This document shows positions 22,397-34,300 of a DNA stretch of 64,000 nt, one piece after another (positions within the stretch are counted from its first letter, which is position 1; every line of letters begins with the position of its first letter). A program made the position numbers and the translations under genes. The stretch is from Mycocentrospora acerina. Taxonomy: Eukaryota > Ascomycota > Dothideomycetes > Pleosporales. Location of the stretch: positions 1 to 64,000 of the forward strand of contig JAKUHH010000156.1 of assembly GCA_022701365.1 (NCBI GenBank), read 5' to 3'. The notes beneath the pieces are model-generated. The model did no database searches, had not been told where the DNA came from, and saw nothing but the letters and a program-made list of their open reading frames with translations.

Positions 22397-23219
22397 ATGA
22401 AGTACAGCGGGTAGGCCCTTCTCGCGCGCGCCCCATTCGGCCCGCCCGCCCTGCTGACGGCCCTGCAGCCTCTACTACGTGAACAACCCCTCGGCCAGTC
22501 TCGACGACGCCCTCAAGATCGTCGGCGCCCTCGTGCAGGGCATCGAGACGAGCTTCCCCGCCGCCACACGCCAGAGCCCCTGGTCGCTCACCTATCGTGT
22601 CTTCCGCGATACTGCACCCCGCGAGTCCACGCCCGCCGACGCAGACGTCAAGCCGAAGCCCCACGCGCATTCCTACCAGCACATCTTCCACCTCTCCAGC
22701 CTCGCCACGACCCGTGCACACGTCTACATCCAGCCGCCTCAAGGTAGCGGCCTTGTCACTGCCATCCCGCTGCAACAGCAAGATGCGTATACCTCGCTGC
22801 TGAGGTATCAGCATGCTGCGCTTTGGACCCCACGCCACGTTTTGACCGTGCAGCAGGGCGCCACTTACACAGGCGGTCTCTTCACCATCCAGATTGGCGA
22901 ACTGCGCGCAACTCGCGAAGGGCCACAGTCAGGCGGCATACAGTCGCCCGGCATTGTGGTATGCATCAGCACTGCCGTTGGGGGTGGGGACGACGACAAT
23001 GGCGACGACGACAACGAAACAATCCCAGGCGACGAATCCATCGACTTTGAGTACGCCCAAAGCATGATTCGTGACTTCTGGGCCAGAATCATAGAAGGGC
23101 GGGATTTGGGCAGGTCAGAAGCCAGGGAAGTCATGATGGCGCCTGAGAGCGTCAAGGGCAAAAAGGAAAAAGACGCTGCTGTACGCATGTGGTGCGAGGT
23201 CTTGCGCTTGAGAGGGTGA
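22397..23219 (+). CDS. MED20: Mediator complex subunit 20 (Med20/Srb2)
   Basis: Two exons: 22397-22410 (14 nt) and 22469-23219, 254 residues. The join gives MKYSGLYYVNNPSASLDDAL, the usual N-terminus of filamentous-fungal Med20. Family features are ALVQGIETSFPAATRQSPWSL, YQHIFHLSSLATTRAHVYI and TGGLFTIQIGELRATREG, then a C-terminal helix FEYAQSMIRDFWARIIEG. A Gly/Asp/Asn-rich insert (GGGDDDNGDDDNE) sits around residues 185-200. Med20 pairs with Med18 in the Mediator head module and contacts the transcription pre-initiation complex in the nucleus. It lies head to head with GH47. Confidence 0.9.
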
Positions 23220-24562
23220 CGAGTCATTCATGTAGACTCCCTATGCCCATGTCGCCTGCTTGCCTATGCTGCGTGTGCGGGGAGCGACAGGGAGGAAGCC
23301 AATCATTCCATACCACACACCCATTCGGACAGCTCCATCAATCCACTCAATAGCCCTCCCCGCACGACTAACCTGCCCATTTCCCCATCTAGTCAAGCCA
23401 TATTACCCCAAAATCAACGATACTACACCTTCTACACTCACTCGACTTGTCCAACGTTTCCACCAACTGGGCCCCTTGATATGCTATCAACCTGAATAGC
23501 ACCAGTGATCAGCAACCGAAAATACAAATCTGGTCTGCTGCTCAAATAATCACTGCTTTTGACGAACAGAGAGGGACCATGAGGAAAGTCTTGCTGACTC
23601 TGCGTGAGGTTGTACCTACAGTCCTCAACAACTAGAGCGTGTACTGGCCGAGACAAACTGATCGATCAATCAATCAACGGATGGATGGATGGATGGATGA
23701 ATTAATGAATAGCTCGGTCGCATGAAGGGAGTCTTCTTACAGGAAAAAAAGGGGGGAAGGGAGGGTCATCGCCTGTGCGCTAGTTTCCACAACAACCTAG
23801 CTCCCTGTGCCAAAGGAAATGGTATGGCGGATAGCTTTAACAAAGTAGGACGAGGGTTAGGAGGAAAAAAAAGCACCGTCGACATGACACGGTATACAAC
23901 AGTTATCCTATAATCAGCATACCTTCAGTATGCCACCCAACAACATTACTCTACAATGCAAAAATACAATTCGGACAATCATTTACAACAATAACAACAG
24001 CAAGCACGAGACCAGATTTTCTTTTTTCAAACATTCGACTACAATTGATACGCACTATGCTGTTCCCGCGGCTACCTAATTCTATCAACATTGACCGAAC
24101 ACCCTATCCTATCCTGCCTTACCCTACCCTGCCCAACCCTACCCTACCCTATTCACATCATTCCCTATAGGTATCAAAAACCACTATCCCCTATTCACCA
24201 ACAAGCCGGCTACCCCCGCCCACGCAACAAACATGGTAAAAAAAAGAACGAAAAAAGAACGAAAAAAGAAAGCATAACGAAAGGCATGGGGAAGATCAAG
24301 TATTAAGGCAAACGAGTGAGCCCTGAACCGAGTCGACATTCAAATTACAAAATTTCGGTGGTAGTATGCATCAAGATCGGACAAGGTCAGATTAACAATA
24401 TGATGTGCAGACGCCATGCCAGCCCTAGATCCGGGAAAAAGAAATTGCCGGAATACAAACATAATGAAGGGGTAACTAGAAGGATACAAATGGCAAGCGC
24501 AAATAAAGAGAGATCGCACAACAAATAGACTAAACAACCACATCAACTCATGTGGAAATCAT
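23220..24562. other. 1.3 kb intergenic with simple repeats
   Basis: No supported gene. Simple repeats: ATGG (23679-23700), CCCTA-like pentamers (24101-24151) and a GAAAAAAGAAC decamer (24238-24271). The right part is probably the long 3' UTR of the minus-strand RRM gene. Confidence 0.55.
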
Positions 24563-27040
24563 CTACTGCGCACCAACCTCCTCCTCAGCCCATCCTGGAA
24601 GCCCGCCATCAATAGCAAGTCCGTAGCCACCGTTTCCGCTGCCAAAGCCACCGATACCAGAGCTGAGACTTCCAAACGACCCCTGCTGCGGTGTTTGGGT
24701 CTGCTGGACCGAGTGGGTGAATGGGCCTTGTGTGAAAGCTGGAAGACTGACAGCGCGTGAGTGCTGAGCACGGGCGTTCAAGTTGGATGGTGCAAGAAGT
24801 CCGCCAACGGTGGTGGCGCCAGTGCCGTTGGAGGTGCCGTTGATAAGGCTGAAGCTCGAAGTGCTCTGGTGCGACGCGTGAGAGTGGTGTGGTTGTGACG
24901 TCGAGTTCAGGTCAGCTCCGTAAAAGGCAGCCTGTGGAGACTGGAAAGACGACTGCTGTTGCTGGCTTTGCTGCTGTTGTTGCTGTTGCTGAAGGTTCAC
25001 TTCGGCCTGTTGTTGCTGCTGCTGCTGTTGAGCTTGAAGGTACATCATCAACGGGTTGCTGTTGCCAGTGTTCAGAATGCTGCCTGAGCCCGGCGATTGC
25101 ATGGAAGGATAGTGTCCGTTGATGCTGCCACCAGATCCAGGAGCGCCAGACCCAGTGGGCGAGGGACCATTCCCACGGTTGGGATGCATTCCGTTGAGGG
25201 GCGATGGAGACTGCATACCGTCGCTACCGTTTTGCTGGGCATGACCTTGATTGTTGCTCATCTGGCGAGGCGGGTTGCCGCAGCGATCCTTGCCAAAGTT
25301 GACCTTGAATCGCTTATACTCTTCGCGCCCTCGGACTGCCTCAATAGCCTTGATGGCGTTGGCAATGTTGGTGAAGTTAACAAAGGCGCAGCTCTTCTCG
25401 CGAAGTGTGTTAACCAATTCAATCTCACCATATTCAGAAAAGTCTTGCCTCAGGCGGTCTTCGGTCCATGACTCGTCAAGATTCCCAATATACACATTTC
25501 GGGAAGCACCACCGCTGACGGCTAGAGCAATAGCAGGAGGCAGTGCCCCAGAGTGCTTACCCCAACCAATCTTTAAGCGACGGTTGTGGATCATCAGTCC
25601 CTGCAGGTTGCTGAGAGCGTAGAAAGATGCAGCAGCAGTGGGATCGATGAATGTAACGAAGCAAATGTGCTTATCAGGAATGTACCTAATGTGGTGAAGA
25701 AGACCGCCACGGACCACGTTGCAGATCTCCTCAATCGTTGTTTCGGGATGGATGTTCCCTAGATAAACAGTTCGGTTGCCCAAGTTGTTGACACCTCCAG
25801 CAGACGTCGCAACAGCTGCTGCAGCAACAGACTGTTGGGCAAGAGCATTAGAGATCATGTCACGGTCGGCACCATTTAAGACATGGGCGTATCCAGGTGC
25901 AATACCAAGGTACTGTGCTGCGTTCTGCTGCTGGGTCTTGGACACATATGCGCAACGGTCCTTGCCGTAGTAGACACGCCTGGGAGCCTGCCACTTAGGC
26001 TCTTGGGGGAGCTGTGCAACAGCCTTGATGGCATTTCCAATCGACAAGAAGTGTACAAAACCAATAGCCTTCTCACGCACAATCTTGACGGTGTCGATAG
26101 GACCGAACTTGCTAAGATCCTCGCGAAGCTCATCCTCAGAAACATCCTCAGGTAGATTGCCGAGGTAGACGTTCCTCGACGCCCCCGATTGCTGCACGGC
26201 TAGTGCAACAGACGTGGGTACCTGCGACGGCTTTCCCCACCCAATCTTAATGTCCTGACCCCGGATTGACAACTTTTTCAAGATTGCGTCTGAGTGGAAA
26301 TGGGTGGCTGAGCTGCTGTCGAGGAAGGAGATGAAAGCGCAGTTCTTGTCTGGCAGAAGCCTGACGGACTCAATTTGTCCACTTCTCACGTGGCCGAGAA
26401 TCTCCTCTGCTGATGTCTCAGGAGGAATGTTTCCCAAATAGACCGTCCTGCTGGTGCCAGAGACAAGTCCGGGAGCCATGGACATGGAGTGACCAAGTCC
26501 GCCAAGACCTTGCGCGCCGTATCCAGGGAAACCTCCAGTCGGGGACTGCGGGCCAGCAAAGAAACCAGGGCCGTTCATGCTCGTAGGGGAGACCAGGGTC
26601 TGATATAACTGGGGAGAAAGGGGCTGCTGCAAGGGGCTGCCGATTTGGTTAGACTGGTGGTTCTGCTGCGAGTGGTTCTGGCCGGCGAAACTGGCAAAGC
26701 TCTGGAACTGCGGCGAAGCGAAGGCTGAGGGCGAGCCTGGTTGAAAAGGACTGCCCAAGAGCAGCTGCGAAGGCAGCAAAGGGGTGAAGTTCATGTCATA
26801 TCCAGTGCCGGGGGTCTGCAAGTCGTGGCCATTCTGGTTGCCCATGCCAAGCCTGCCAGTGTTGATAGACATGTTATTTGATCGCTCAGGGTGCCTGTCG
26901 GCGTATCCTGGCTGGTTTGTAGCGAAGGCTCCGTGGGAGAAGCCGTGATGGCCTCCGTTCATTCCGTTCATTTGCCTCTGGAAGCTCGTCTGAAGACGGG
27001 GACCGCTGGGGGCAGATGGAGCGCTCTCGTGCTGCTGCAT
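24563..27040 (-). CDS. nrd1: four-RRM RNA-binding protein, Nrd1/Mrn1 type
   Basis: Single exon, 825 residues. Four RNA-recognition motifs lie at about residues 198-270, 289-362, 423-496 and 514-586. Each has recognisable RNP2 (TVYLGNI, NVYLGNL, TVYLGNI, NVYIGNL) and RNP1-like segments (CAFISFL, IGFVHFL, ICFVTFI, CAFVNFT). The two-plus-two arrangement and the KIGWGK/YYGKDRC/KIGWGK/NFGKDRC ends match fission yeast Nrd1, a repressor of differentiation genes, and budding yeast Mrn1. The N-terminal 190 residues are Gly/Gln/Ser-rich. The C-terminal 230 residues hold poly-Q tracts (about 665-715) and are likely disordered and condensate-prone. It binds mRNA in the cytoplasm and in stress granules in the yeasts. 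It is divergent from ALG8, with 1.4 kb between. Confidence 0.93.
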   Translation of the reverse strand: MQQHESAPSAPSGPRLQTSFQRQMNGMNGGHHGFSHGAFATNQPGYADRHPERSNNMSINTGRLGMGNQNGHDLQTPGTGYDMNFTPLLPSQLLLGSPFQPGSPSAFASPQFQSFASFAGQNHSQQNHQSNQIGSPLQQPLSPQLYQTLVSPTSMNGPGFFAGPQSPTGGFPGYGAQGLGGLGHSMSMAPGLVSGTSRTVYLGNIPPETSAEEILGHVRSGQIESVRLLPDKNCAFISFLDSSSATHFHSDAILKKLSIRGQDIKIGWGKPSQVPTSVALAVQQSGASRNVYLGNLPEDVSEDELREDLSKFGPIDTVKIVREKAIGFVHFLSIGNAIKAVAQLPQEPKWQAPRRVYYGKDRCAYVSKTQQQNAAQYLGIAPGYAHVLNGADRDMISNALAQQSVAAAAVATSAGGVNNLGNRTVYLGNIHPETTIEEICNVVRGGLLHHIRYIPDKHICFVTFIDPTAAASFYALSNLQGLMIHNRRLKIGWGKHSGALPPAIALAVSGGASRNVYIGNLDESWTEDRLRQDFSEYGEIELVNTLREKSCAFVNFTNIANAIKAIEAVRGREEYKRFKVNFGKDRCGNPPRQMSNNQGHAQQNGSDGMQSPSPLNGMHPNRGNGPSPTGSGAPGSGGSINGHYPSMQSPGSGSILNTGNSNPLMMYLQAQQQQQQQQAEVNLQQQQQQQQSQQQQSSFQSPQAAFYGADLNSTSQPHHSHASHQSTSSFSLINGTSNGTGATTVGGLLAPSNLNARAQHSRAVSLPAFTQGPFTHSVQQTQTPQQGSFGSLSSGIGGFGSGNGGYGLAIDGGLPGWAEEEVGAQ

Positions 27041-28454
27041 TCCAAGTAAGTGCGGGGGCAGGCTAAAGCTGTCCCGCGTGTTGTGAGATATGGTAGCCGT
27101 GGTGAAGATGGGTTACTGCGTCCAGGACTCAGAGGACCGGACGGCACAATATGTATGGTAGAAGCTGAAGATGCAACCGGTTGCAGAGTGGTTGCGAAGC
27201 GGACGAGTGCTACGAAGGGTAGATGATTGTATTAAATCTTGTAGGGATCTAGCACGTCTTAGCATCTTTCTGGCTGACGATTCGAGCCCGGAGAGGAGGG
27301 AGCTCACATCCAAAAGCACAACGGCAAGTGGGTATTTAATACAAAATGGACGGTGCCGAATCGAAATTCAAACAATCCAATTGCGCAGTCACAGTGGTCG
27401 TCGAAAATACAGCTTCGACGAGCACAAGTCGGGAGCGGACAGACGCGAGGCCGTGTGTGCAAACAACGGCTGCGGGCTCCAAGTGACGGCTGCAGAGGGC
27501 GTGCGATTAGGTGCTGCGAGGAGCGCGAAAAAGGACGGACCCGAGGCTCGTTCAGAAATTGACAAGTGTCAAGGGGGAACAATAATAAGCAATTAAGCAA
27601 AGGGGCAGTTCGTTGCCAGGGCCCTCGGTGCAAGGAAAAAGCTAGATAATGAGCGAACGGGTCCGAAGAAGAGGATGGCGACCTGATGTCGATCGAGGTG
27701 AGAAGAGGAAGAGGTGGGAGACAGGAGGCAGCCGCAAATGAGGCCTCCGAATGCGGACTGGCGCACCTGGCTTATTTAAAATGCGCAAACGTCCTGAATC
27801 ATCCACCTCACCCAATATATCGCCGCCGCCCTGTGGAATCACGGGCAGGCAGTTTATCTGGGCTATGGACGCTTGTGCGATGCAGCGTCGCATTGCTTGC
27901 ATCGTGGTGCTTGACGCTGCCATGAACTGCGACATTGACGTGTGCCTTGCAATAATCCAGGGTTGAATTGCAGCGGGTAGTTGCATCGTGCCTGACTAGA
28001 CACTCGCTTCGTGTCTTCTCTGGATTCTTGCTGGCCTTGCAGCCAACGCGGCTGGCGTCCTTTTCGCACACGAGGCCAGAGCACTATGCGGCACCGGATG
28101 CGTTTGGTGTCAGGGTCGTCACAGTGGGAAGATCCGCTCGACGCGTAGTTTGACAATGACACCAGAGAACTCGCGTGGCAGCTTCACTGGGATTGCATGC
28201 CTGTTCGACACAAACACCCCCCTCCCCCCACACTGGCTGGCAAGCTTGGTGACTGTTGGAATGAATGCAACTGCCGTTGCAGTAGTTGTCCTGTTGCAGT
28301 TTGTTCCGTGCGAGCTGAACTGTTCGTGTTTAGATTCGCGTTGTTTCCCACCGCGTCGGTTAGCGTGAGGGCGGGCCAGTATGTACCACGTGACTATAGA
28401 CCACGCGTATCTTTTCTGTGTTCCTCACCTGCTGTCAACCACGCCAATGCCGCC
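27041..28454. other. divergent promoter/leader region of nrd1 and ALG8
   Basis: No supported gene in 1.4 kb. Frames on both strands overlap and lack domains. Length and position suggest a long 5' leader for the RRM gene, as is common for mRNA-regulator genes; no splice-consistent upstream coding exon was found. Confidence 0.5.
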
Positions 28455-30285
28455 ATGTCTGAATTGAATCCGTCAATCGTCCAGTGCGCCGTAGTGGCCA
28501 CGGCCTTGAAGGTCCTTCTCTTTCCCGCATAGTATGTCTGATTGTAAAAATTGGAATTTCACGTATGCATGCACGCTGACCACTTTTGGCAGCAAGTCGA
28601 CTGATTTCGAGGTCCATCGCAACTGGCTTGCCCTGACTCATTCGCTACCAATCAAAGAATGGTATTTTGAAGTGAGAACGTCCGGGAGTTGCTCTCAGCT
28701 GAGTTGTGTCGTCTAACCGGTCGTTCGCAGAATACATCAGAATGGACTCTGGATTATCCTCCATTCTTTGCCTACTTCGAGTGGCTCATGTCCCAAGCCG
28801 CTGCGTATGTTGACCCTGGGATGCTCAACGTGAAAGCTCTAGGCTATGACAGCTGGCAGACTGTCTATTTTCAGAGAACGACAGTCATACTCACTGAGAT
28901 GATCTTGGTTTATGCTTTACATCTGTAATTGCCTATATCCATTCAGTGTGTTCCGTCCAACTGACTTTTGTCTAGCTACGTGAAGACATCCAAGAACAAA
29001 GTGACTGCACATGCTGCTGCACTCTCTATTCTCCTCTCACCTGGGCTTCTTATCATCGACCACATCCATTTCCAGTACAATGGCTTCTTATATGGAATTC
29101 TCATCCTCTCCATGGTTCTTGCCCGCAACAATTCGACCATTCTTTTGTCGGGGCTCCTCTTTGCTGCCCTCCTGTGTCTCAAACACATCTACCTGTATCT
29201 TGCCCCTGCATACTTCGTCTACCTCCTGCGCGCATACTGCTTAGGGCAGCAATCATCATTCCCGTATTTTCGAGTCCGCTTCTTGAACTGCGTCAAGCTA
29301 GGCGTAGGCGTTATAGCAGTGTTTGCCAGCGCTTTTGGGCCATTTGCGCTATGGGGCCAACTTGAGCAAGTGTTTCGTCGTCTCTTTCCGTTTTCACGGG
29401 GCCTTTGCCATGCTTACTGGGCGCCGAATGTTTGGGCAATGTATTCGTTTGTCGATCGTGTTCTGATCTACCGTATGTCACACACTCGTATCATAAGTGT
29501 CATAAGAGATATATTAACATCTCTAGTGGCTCCTCGTCTTGGGTTGGCTGTGGACCCTGAAGCCGTAAACAGCGTTACTAGAGGCCTGGTTGGAGATACG
29601 TCATTCGCCGTGCTTCCAGATATTGTGCCCCTGACATGCTTCCTATTAACTTTGGGCACTCAGATAGTAAGTATACACCTTCGAAGAATGGAAAATTTTG
29701 GCTAATTTGTCTCAGCCTGTACTCCTCCGACTTCTATCCAAGCCCACCTGGGAGACTTTCGTAGGTGCCGTCACACTGTGTGGTTACGCTTCTTTCCTAT
29801 TCGGCTGGCATGTCCATGAGAAGGCAATCCTTCTTGTCATCATACCATTCAGCCTGATCGCACTCATTGACCGTAGATATTTGGGCGCTTTCCGACCTTT
29901 GGCTGTGGCGGGCCATGTGTCCCTCTTTCCCTTACTTTTCACGGCAGCCGAATTTCCAGTAAAGACAGTGTACACCATATTCTGGCTCGTACTTCTCCTT
30001 CTGGCTTTTGACAGGCTTGCTCCCGCGTACGTTAATCGTTTTTCAAAATCATGTTCGCTTCTAACACGCTTCAGTTCACCACGACCACGAATCTTCTTGC
30101 TCGATCGCTTCTCCTTTCTTTACATCGCACTCTCTATTCCTTTGATTGCGTACTGTTCACTACTCCATCGAATTTTCTTTGGGTCCCGCTATGAATTCCT
30201 CCCGCTCATGTTTACAAGCTCCTACTCCGCCATTGGTGTAGTGGGAAGTTGGGTGGGCTTCTTGTTCGTTTACTTTGATTCATAG
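28455..30285 (+). CDS. ALG8: dolichyl-P-Glc:Glc1Man9GlcNAc2-PP-dolichol alpha-1,3-glucosyltransferase (Alg8)
   Basis: Seven exons: 28455-28531, 28593-28671, 28731-28924, 28976-29472, 29527-29666, 29716-30026 and 30075-30285. Phases are consistent, giving 502 residues. The N-terminus rebuilds YKSTDFEVHRNWLALTHSLP and then NTSEWTLDYPPFFAYFEW, the conserved lumenal loop of the ALG6/ALG8 family with the catalytic aspartate region. Further signatures are DHIHFQYNGFLYGILI, CLKHIYLYLAPAYFVYLL, FPFSRGLCHAYWAPNVWA and FLFGWHVHEKAILL. About 12 membrane segments are present. It adds the second glucose to the lipid-linked oligosaccharide in the ER lumen. The HAYWAPNVWA form and the YPPFFAYFEW loop favour ALG8 over ALG6. 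The 54-nt intron 29473-29526 contains no stop and is a multiple of three. Confidence 0.93.
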
Positions 30286-31366
30286 AACACTCGAAGTAGC
30301 TTTAGATTAATCAAAAAAGTACCCGTCTATTACAACTAATTATGATTTCTTTCTTTGTTGCCCTGTATATCATTATTCCTGTTACCCAACGCACAGTGAT
30401 GAGTACTTTCTATCTCATATAATATCGCCTGAAAGACGGTGTCTCATTTGATTTGTTCAAGGGCTCAGATACTCATGTGTAAGAGTTCTTTGTATTCATC
30501 AATGCCATTCATGACTCAGGCCCTGGTTCGTTTTCATGTCATAGACGGGGAACTTGAAGGATGACTGCGTGATCGAGGAGGAGCGCACGTAGATTTACCA
30601 CGGATTCCCTATAGCATGTCTCTATCGGAAGTTCTTGGATTTAATATAGTGTTGAATAGTGTTTGGAGCAAGGCGGGTGGATGGATCTAAAGGTGGGTCT
30701 CACGGGTTTGCTTGAACCTTGAGGTGGGTGGCTCTTAGGCATGAGCACTCTCTATAGACATAGTCCAAGCATAGTGGGCTACAACGACTCAAAGACAATT
30801 TTTGACGATGCAACATTGTCGCAGTCTAATACAACTCGTGATAACGATTCGAATGAGTCCAAATAGTTGGTGTTGCGACTGCAGCGTGCGTGCGAAAAGT
30901 GGACGTGTATGAGGGATAGGTGCTTGGACCCCTTCCACATAAGGCATGGACGCCAAGCTGCTCTGTAGGGTATGTTCCCATTATATTTCTCCCCATTGAC
31001 AGCTCCCACCTCTCTCAACACCTCCGTCGCCACTCAACTCCTCAACGTCTCGCTCCCCACGCCTACAACACTCGCGATTCCGAACGCAGCTCGATCAGAC
31101 ACGCTTTAGGAACTGATATACGCGTCTCGGAACGCATTCCGACGACCGAGGAGGGCGACGATTGCCTCTGGGAAATCCTCTGGTGCTACTTTGGGCTTCT
31201 GTTTCCCTCTATCGTTCACAAAGAAGGTCACCGCTCCGAAAACTCACCGAAATCAGTCTGTGATAGACTCCGACCACGCGCTTTATATTTCGCGACACTT
31301 CCGAAAGTTTGCGACGCGACAGCCTGGACATACAAAAGCTTCATATGAGCTAGGGCAGTAGGCGAT
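30286..31366. other. intergenic region and leader of ITC1
   Basis: No supported gene. The open frame 30920-31348 immediately upstream of ITC1 has no domain and is probably leader. The left half is AT-rich 3' region of ALG8. Confidence 0.55.
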
Positions 31367-34300
31367 ATGGTATGAAGCGATCCGAAAAATACTACAGGCC
31401 ACAAGCTGATAGCTTCAGGTGCTCTACAAGCGCAAACCGGTCAAGTTTGACCCTCACCCCAAGAACCTTGATGATGGCACTGAGGTAGGCGGGCACAATT
31501 TTAGCTTCCAAAGATACGTACATGCTGAGACAGTAGGTTAGATATATCCAATAAACGAGACGGGAGAGGTCTACACCGACTACGAGAAGTTTCTCGACAG
31601 GTACGTACACTCTGTGTGGGGAGGTTAAAGTTAGTAGCGATAGCTGACGGTGCTTAGACGCGACTTTTACGACCAGGCATGTATGTCCCTCTCAGCAAGC
31701 AGTGTACATCTAACACAAGTATAGAAAGTTTTCACATGCGAAGCGACGGGACATACTAAGTACACATTTTTTGAGGCTAGGGAGAGCGAGGTAGGCATTA
31801 CGTCAGTATTGGATAAGGGCAATCAGAGTGTAACACCAACGCAGATGGAAGCAGCAAAGGAGATCAACAGCATATTTCCTGACGGCTTAAGGTCTCCTGT
31901 GCTTCATTGGGTCCAATTCAAAACTACATCACGTATGGATGATTTGGGTAAGCTTTGCTTGTCTTTCCCTGTTCTAGTACATTATTGACGTAAATTGTAC
32001 AGTGAACGAGACTTATGATGTAGGTCTTCGCCATCTGAAACTCTCGGCGCTTGCAACTTGCTAATTCAGTTCCCACAGCATTTCAAGGAACACTTCATGG
32101 TCAGGGATCGAGTTTCGATTGAGAGTGACAACAACACCCGTCGCTTCGGTGTGATTCAGGAAATGACTAGCAACGAGCACCTGCAGACCATGTTTACTGG
32201 GCAGTCGGATGATGAAGCGTACCGGTCGTACACATACGTCATTAAGCTGGATGACACTGGCGAGAATGTGACGAAGTACAAGGCCTCGGAGCTTCAACGG
32301 GATAACAGAGTCTATTCAAAACTCATTCTCAAGCAATTTCTCCGCAGCACCGTTTCCCGAGAGTCATGGATTGGCGCTCCCTGGATGGCTAAAGAGCACC
32401 TGGTTAAGCGTTACGGCATTCCAGTCACGGTCCCTGAGCACAAGACTCGAGAGGCCATCATGGCCCAGAAAAAGGCAATGAATGCACCACATTCAAACGG
32501 TGCGGGCTCACCAGGACACCAAATGTATCTGCAGAACGGGCCTAACGGTCACGCGCTCAATGCAAATGGACATCGACCGCACTTACCAGTTCCAGGTCAG
32601 GGGCAACCCACCTTTGTCAACTTCTCAGCAAACCCTTCACAGCCTTATCACCATGCTACTGCGGGACCGCCAATGATGCATCCACCGAATGTTGGACCTC
32701 CCCGAGGATTCCATGCTCCACCACAGCCTGTGCATTATATCAACGGACAACCACTGCCGCCTCCATCTGGATATTTAGTGACCGCGTTCCCACCGCAATA
32801 CGCTTATGTCCAACAGCATGCGACACATCAAGGATCAGGCCCACCAATGAACCAGCACTACCAGACCAGCTTTCCACATCACCAACGACCTCCAGCAGCA
32901 CAAGTTCCGCAGCCACAGCAAACTCAACCGACAGCCAAGGTATTTGAGCCAGTGAAGTACCCGTGTGAGGATTTGGAAATTAGGGTGCCGAAGACGGAGC
33001 CTCTACGACCGACACTGAAATTTATGTGCGACGATGTGCCGAATGGTGCTACGCCGGTTGAAGATGACAAGAAGACTGGCATTCTGATGAAGAGTGTCGG
33101 CCCCTTGTTGTGCGTATGGGAAACTCTCAACGTTCACGACACTGTCTATATGCTCGATTCATTCACGTTTGACGATTTCGTGGATGCAATGGTGTTTTCC
33201 TCTGACGAGGAAGAGTGCGAACTGTTTGTCGAAATCCACTGCTCTATTCTGAAACAGATTGTTAATAGCTCTGGAAAGTTCCAAGCTCCTCTTCCAAACA
33301 TGGCTGATGACGATTCGGATGATGATGAATCGAGTGATGAGTCGTCGCCCACACCAGAGCCAGAGCCTCCCGTTCGGAAGACACGCAGCAGCTTGAGGAA
33401 GTCGGAAATCCATCAACTTGTCAAGCCACGCACTCCCACTCCTGAGCCACCAAAGCAGATTCACAAGGCTGCTGAGTTTGTTGCCGAATTCGATTGGGTT
33501 GAGCAGTGCAAGATTCGAAACTTTCGAGAAGGCGGATGGCAGTCGATTTTAGTCGGTCTTCTCTACCGCTTGTCTTTCGACCCAACCCAGAAGGCAGTTT
33601 GTGACGAGGTTCTGGCCGAGCTTGTCCCACCTGACGAAGAGCCCACCGTCGATAGCATCGCTTCCAACTACGTTGAACTTGATGTCAACCTTCGCATTGT
33701 AGCGTTAGAGTCGGCGCTCAGGTTGACTGTCGCCACAGAGGTTTTCCGCGACCAGCTTGTTGCTGCCGCCCAGGAGTTAACCCGCCTACGTAAAGAGAAG
33801 ATTGAATACCAAAGAAAGCGGAAAGAGCTGTAAGTCCAACCCACCAACCTGTACTTGAGCCCTGCCTAACCCTGTACCCAGAGCTGATGAGTTATTCAAA
33901 CTGGACCTTGAGCGAAGGATTCATCTTCCTGCGAATACCCCAGCATCACCAAAGGAAACAACCCTGATTGACGATGTGGATGTGTCGATGACTAGCATCG
34001 CTGATGAAAGTAAAGAGACTGCTGATGCTGGCGAAGACTCTGATGCCGCCAATCGTCGACTCCGTCATACAAACAAGAACAAGCGCAAAGCCGCCGCCGA
34101 TGAGGCCAGGAAGGAGAAGGCGAAGAAAGCAAAGGCAGATGCCGAGAAGTCAAAGAAGCAAAAAGAATGGGAGAAGCTACTGGATTCAATCGAGAAGAAA
34201 AAGGACGAGCTCAAGGAATGCGAGGCTCAGATCAACGAGCTTGACGATGATCTCCGCGAAACTCGCGTGCACCGCAGCACTGTACTTGGCAAGGATCGAT

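Noticed and set aside
24101..24151. CCCTA-like repeats resembling telomeric DNA
   Set aside because: Units are irregular CCCTA/CCTAT pentamers with no CCCTAA hexamer phase; treated as simple sequence.
30920..31348. 142-residue frame immediately upstream of ITC1
   Set aside because: No domain and it cannot be spliced to the WAC frame; read as 5' leader.
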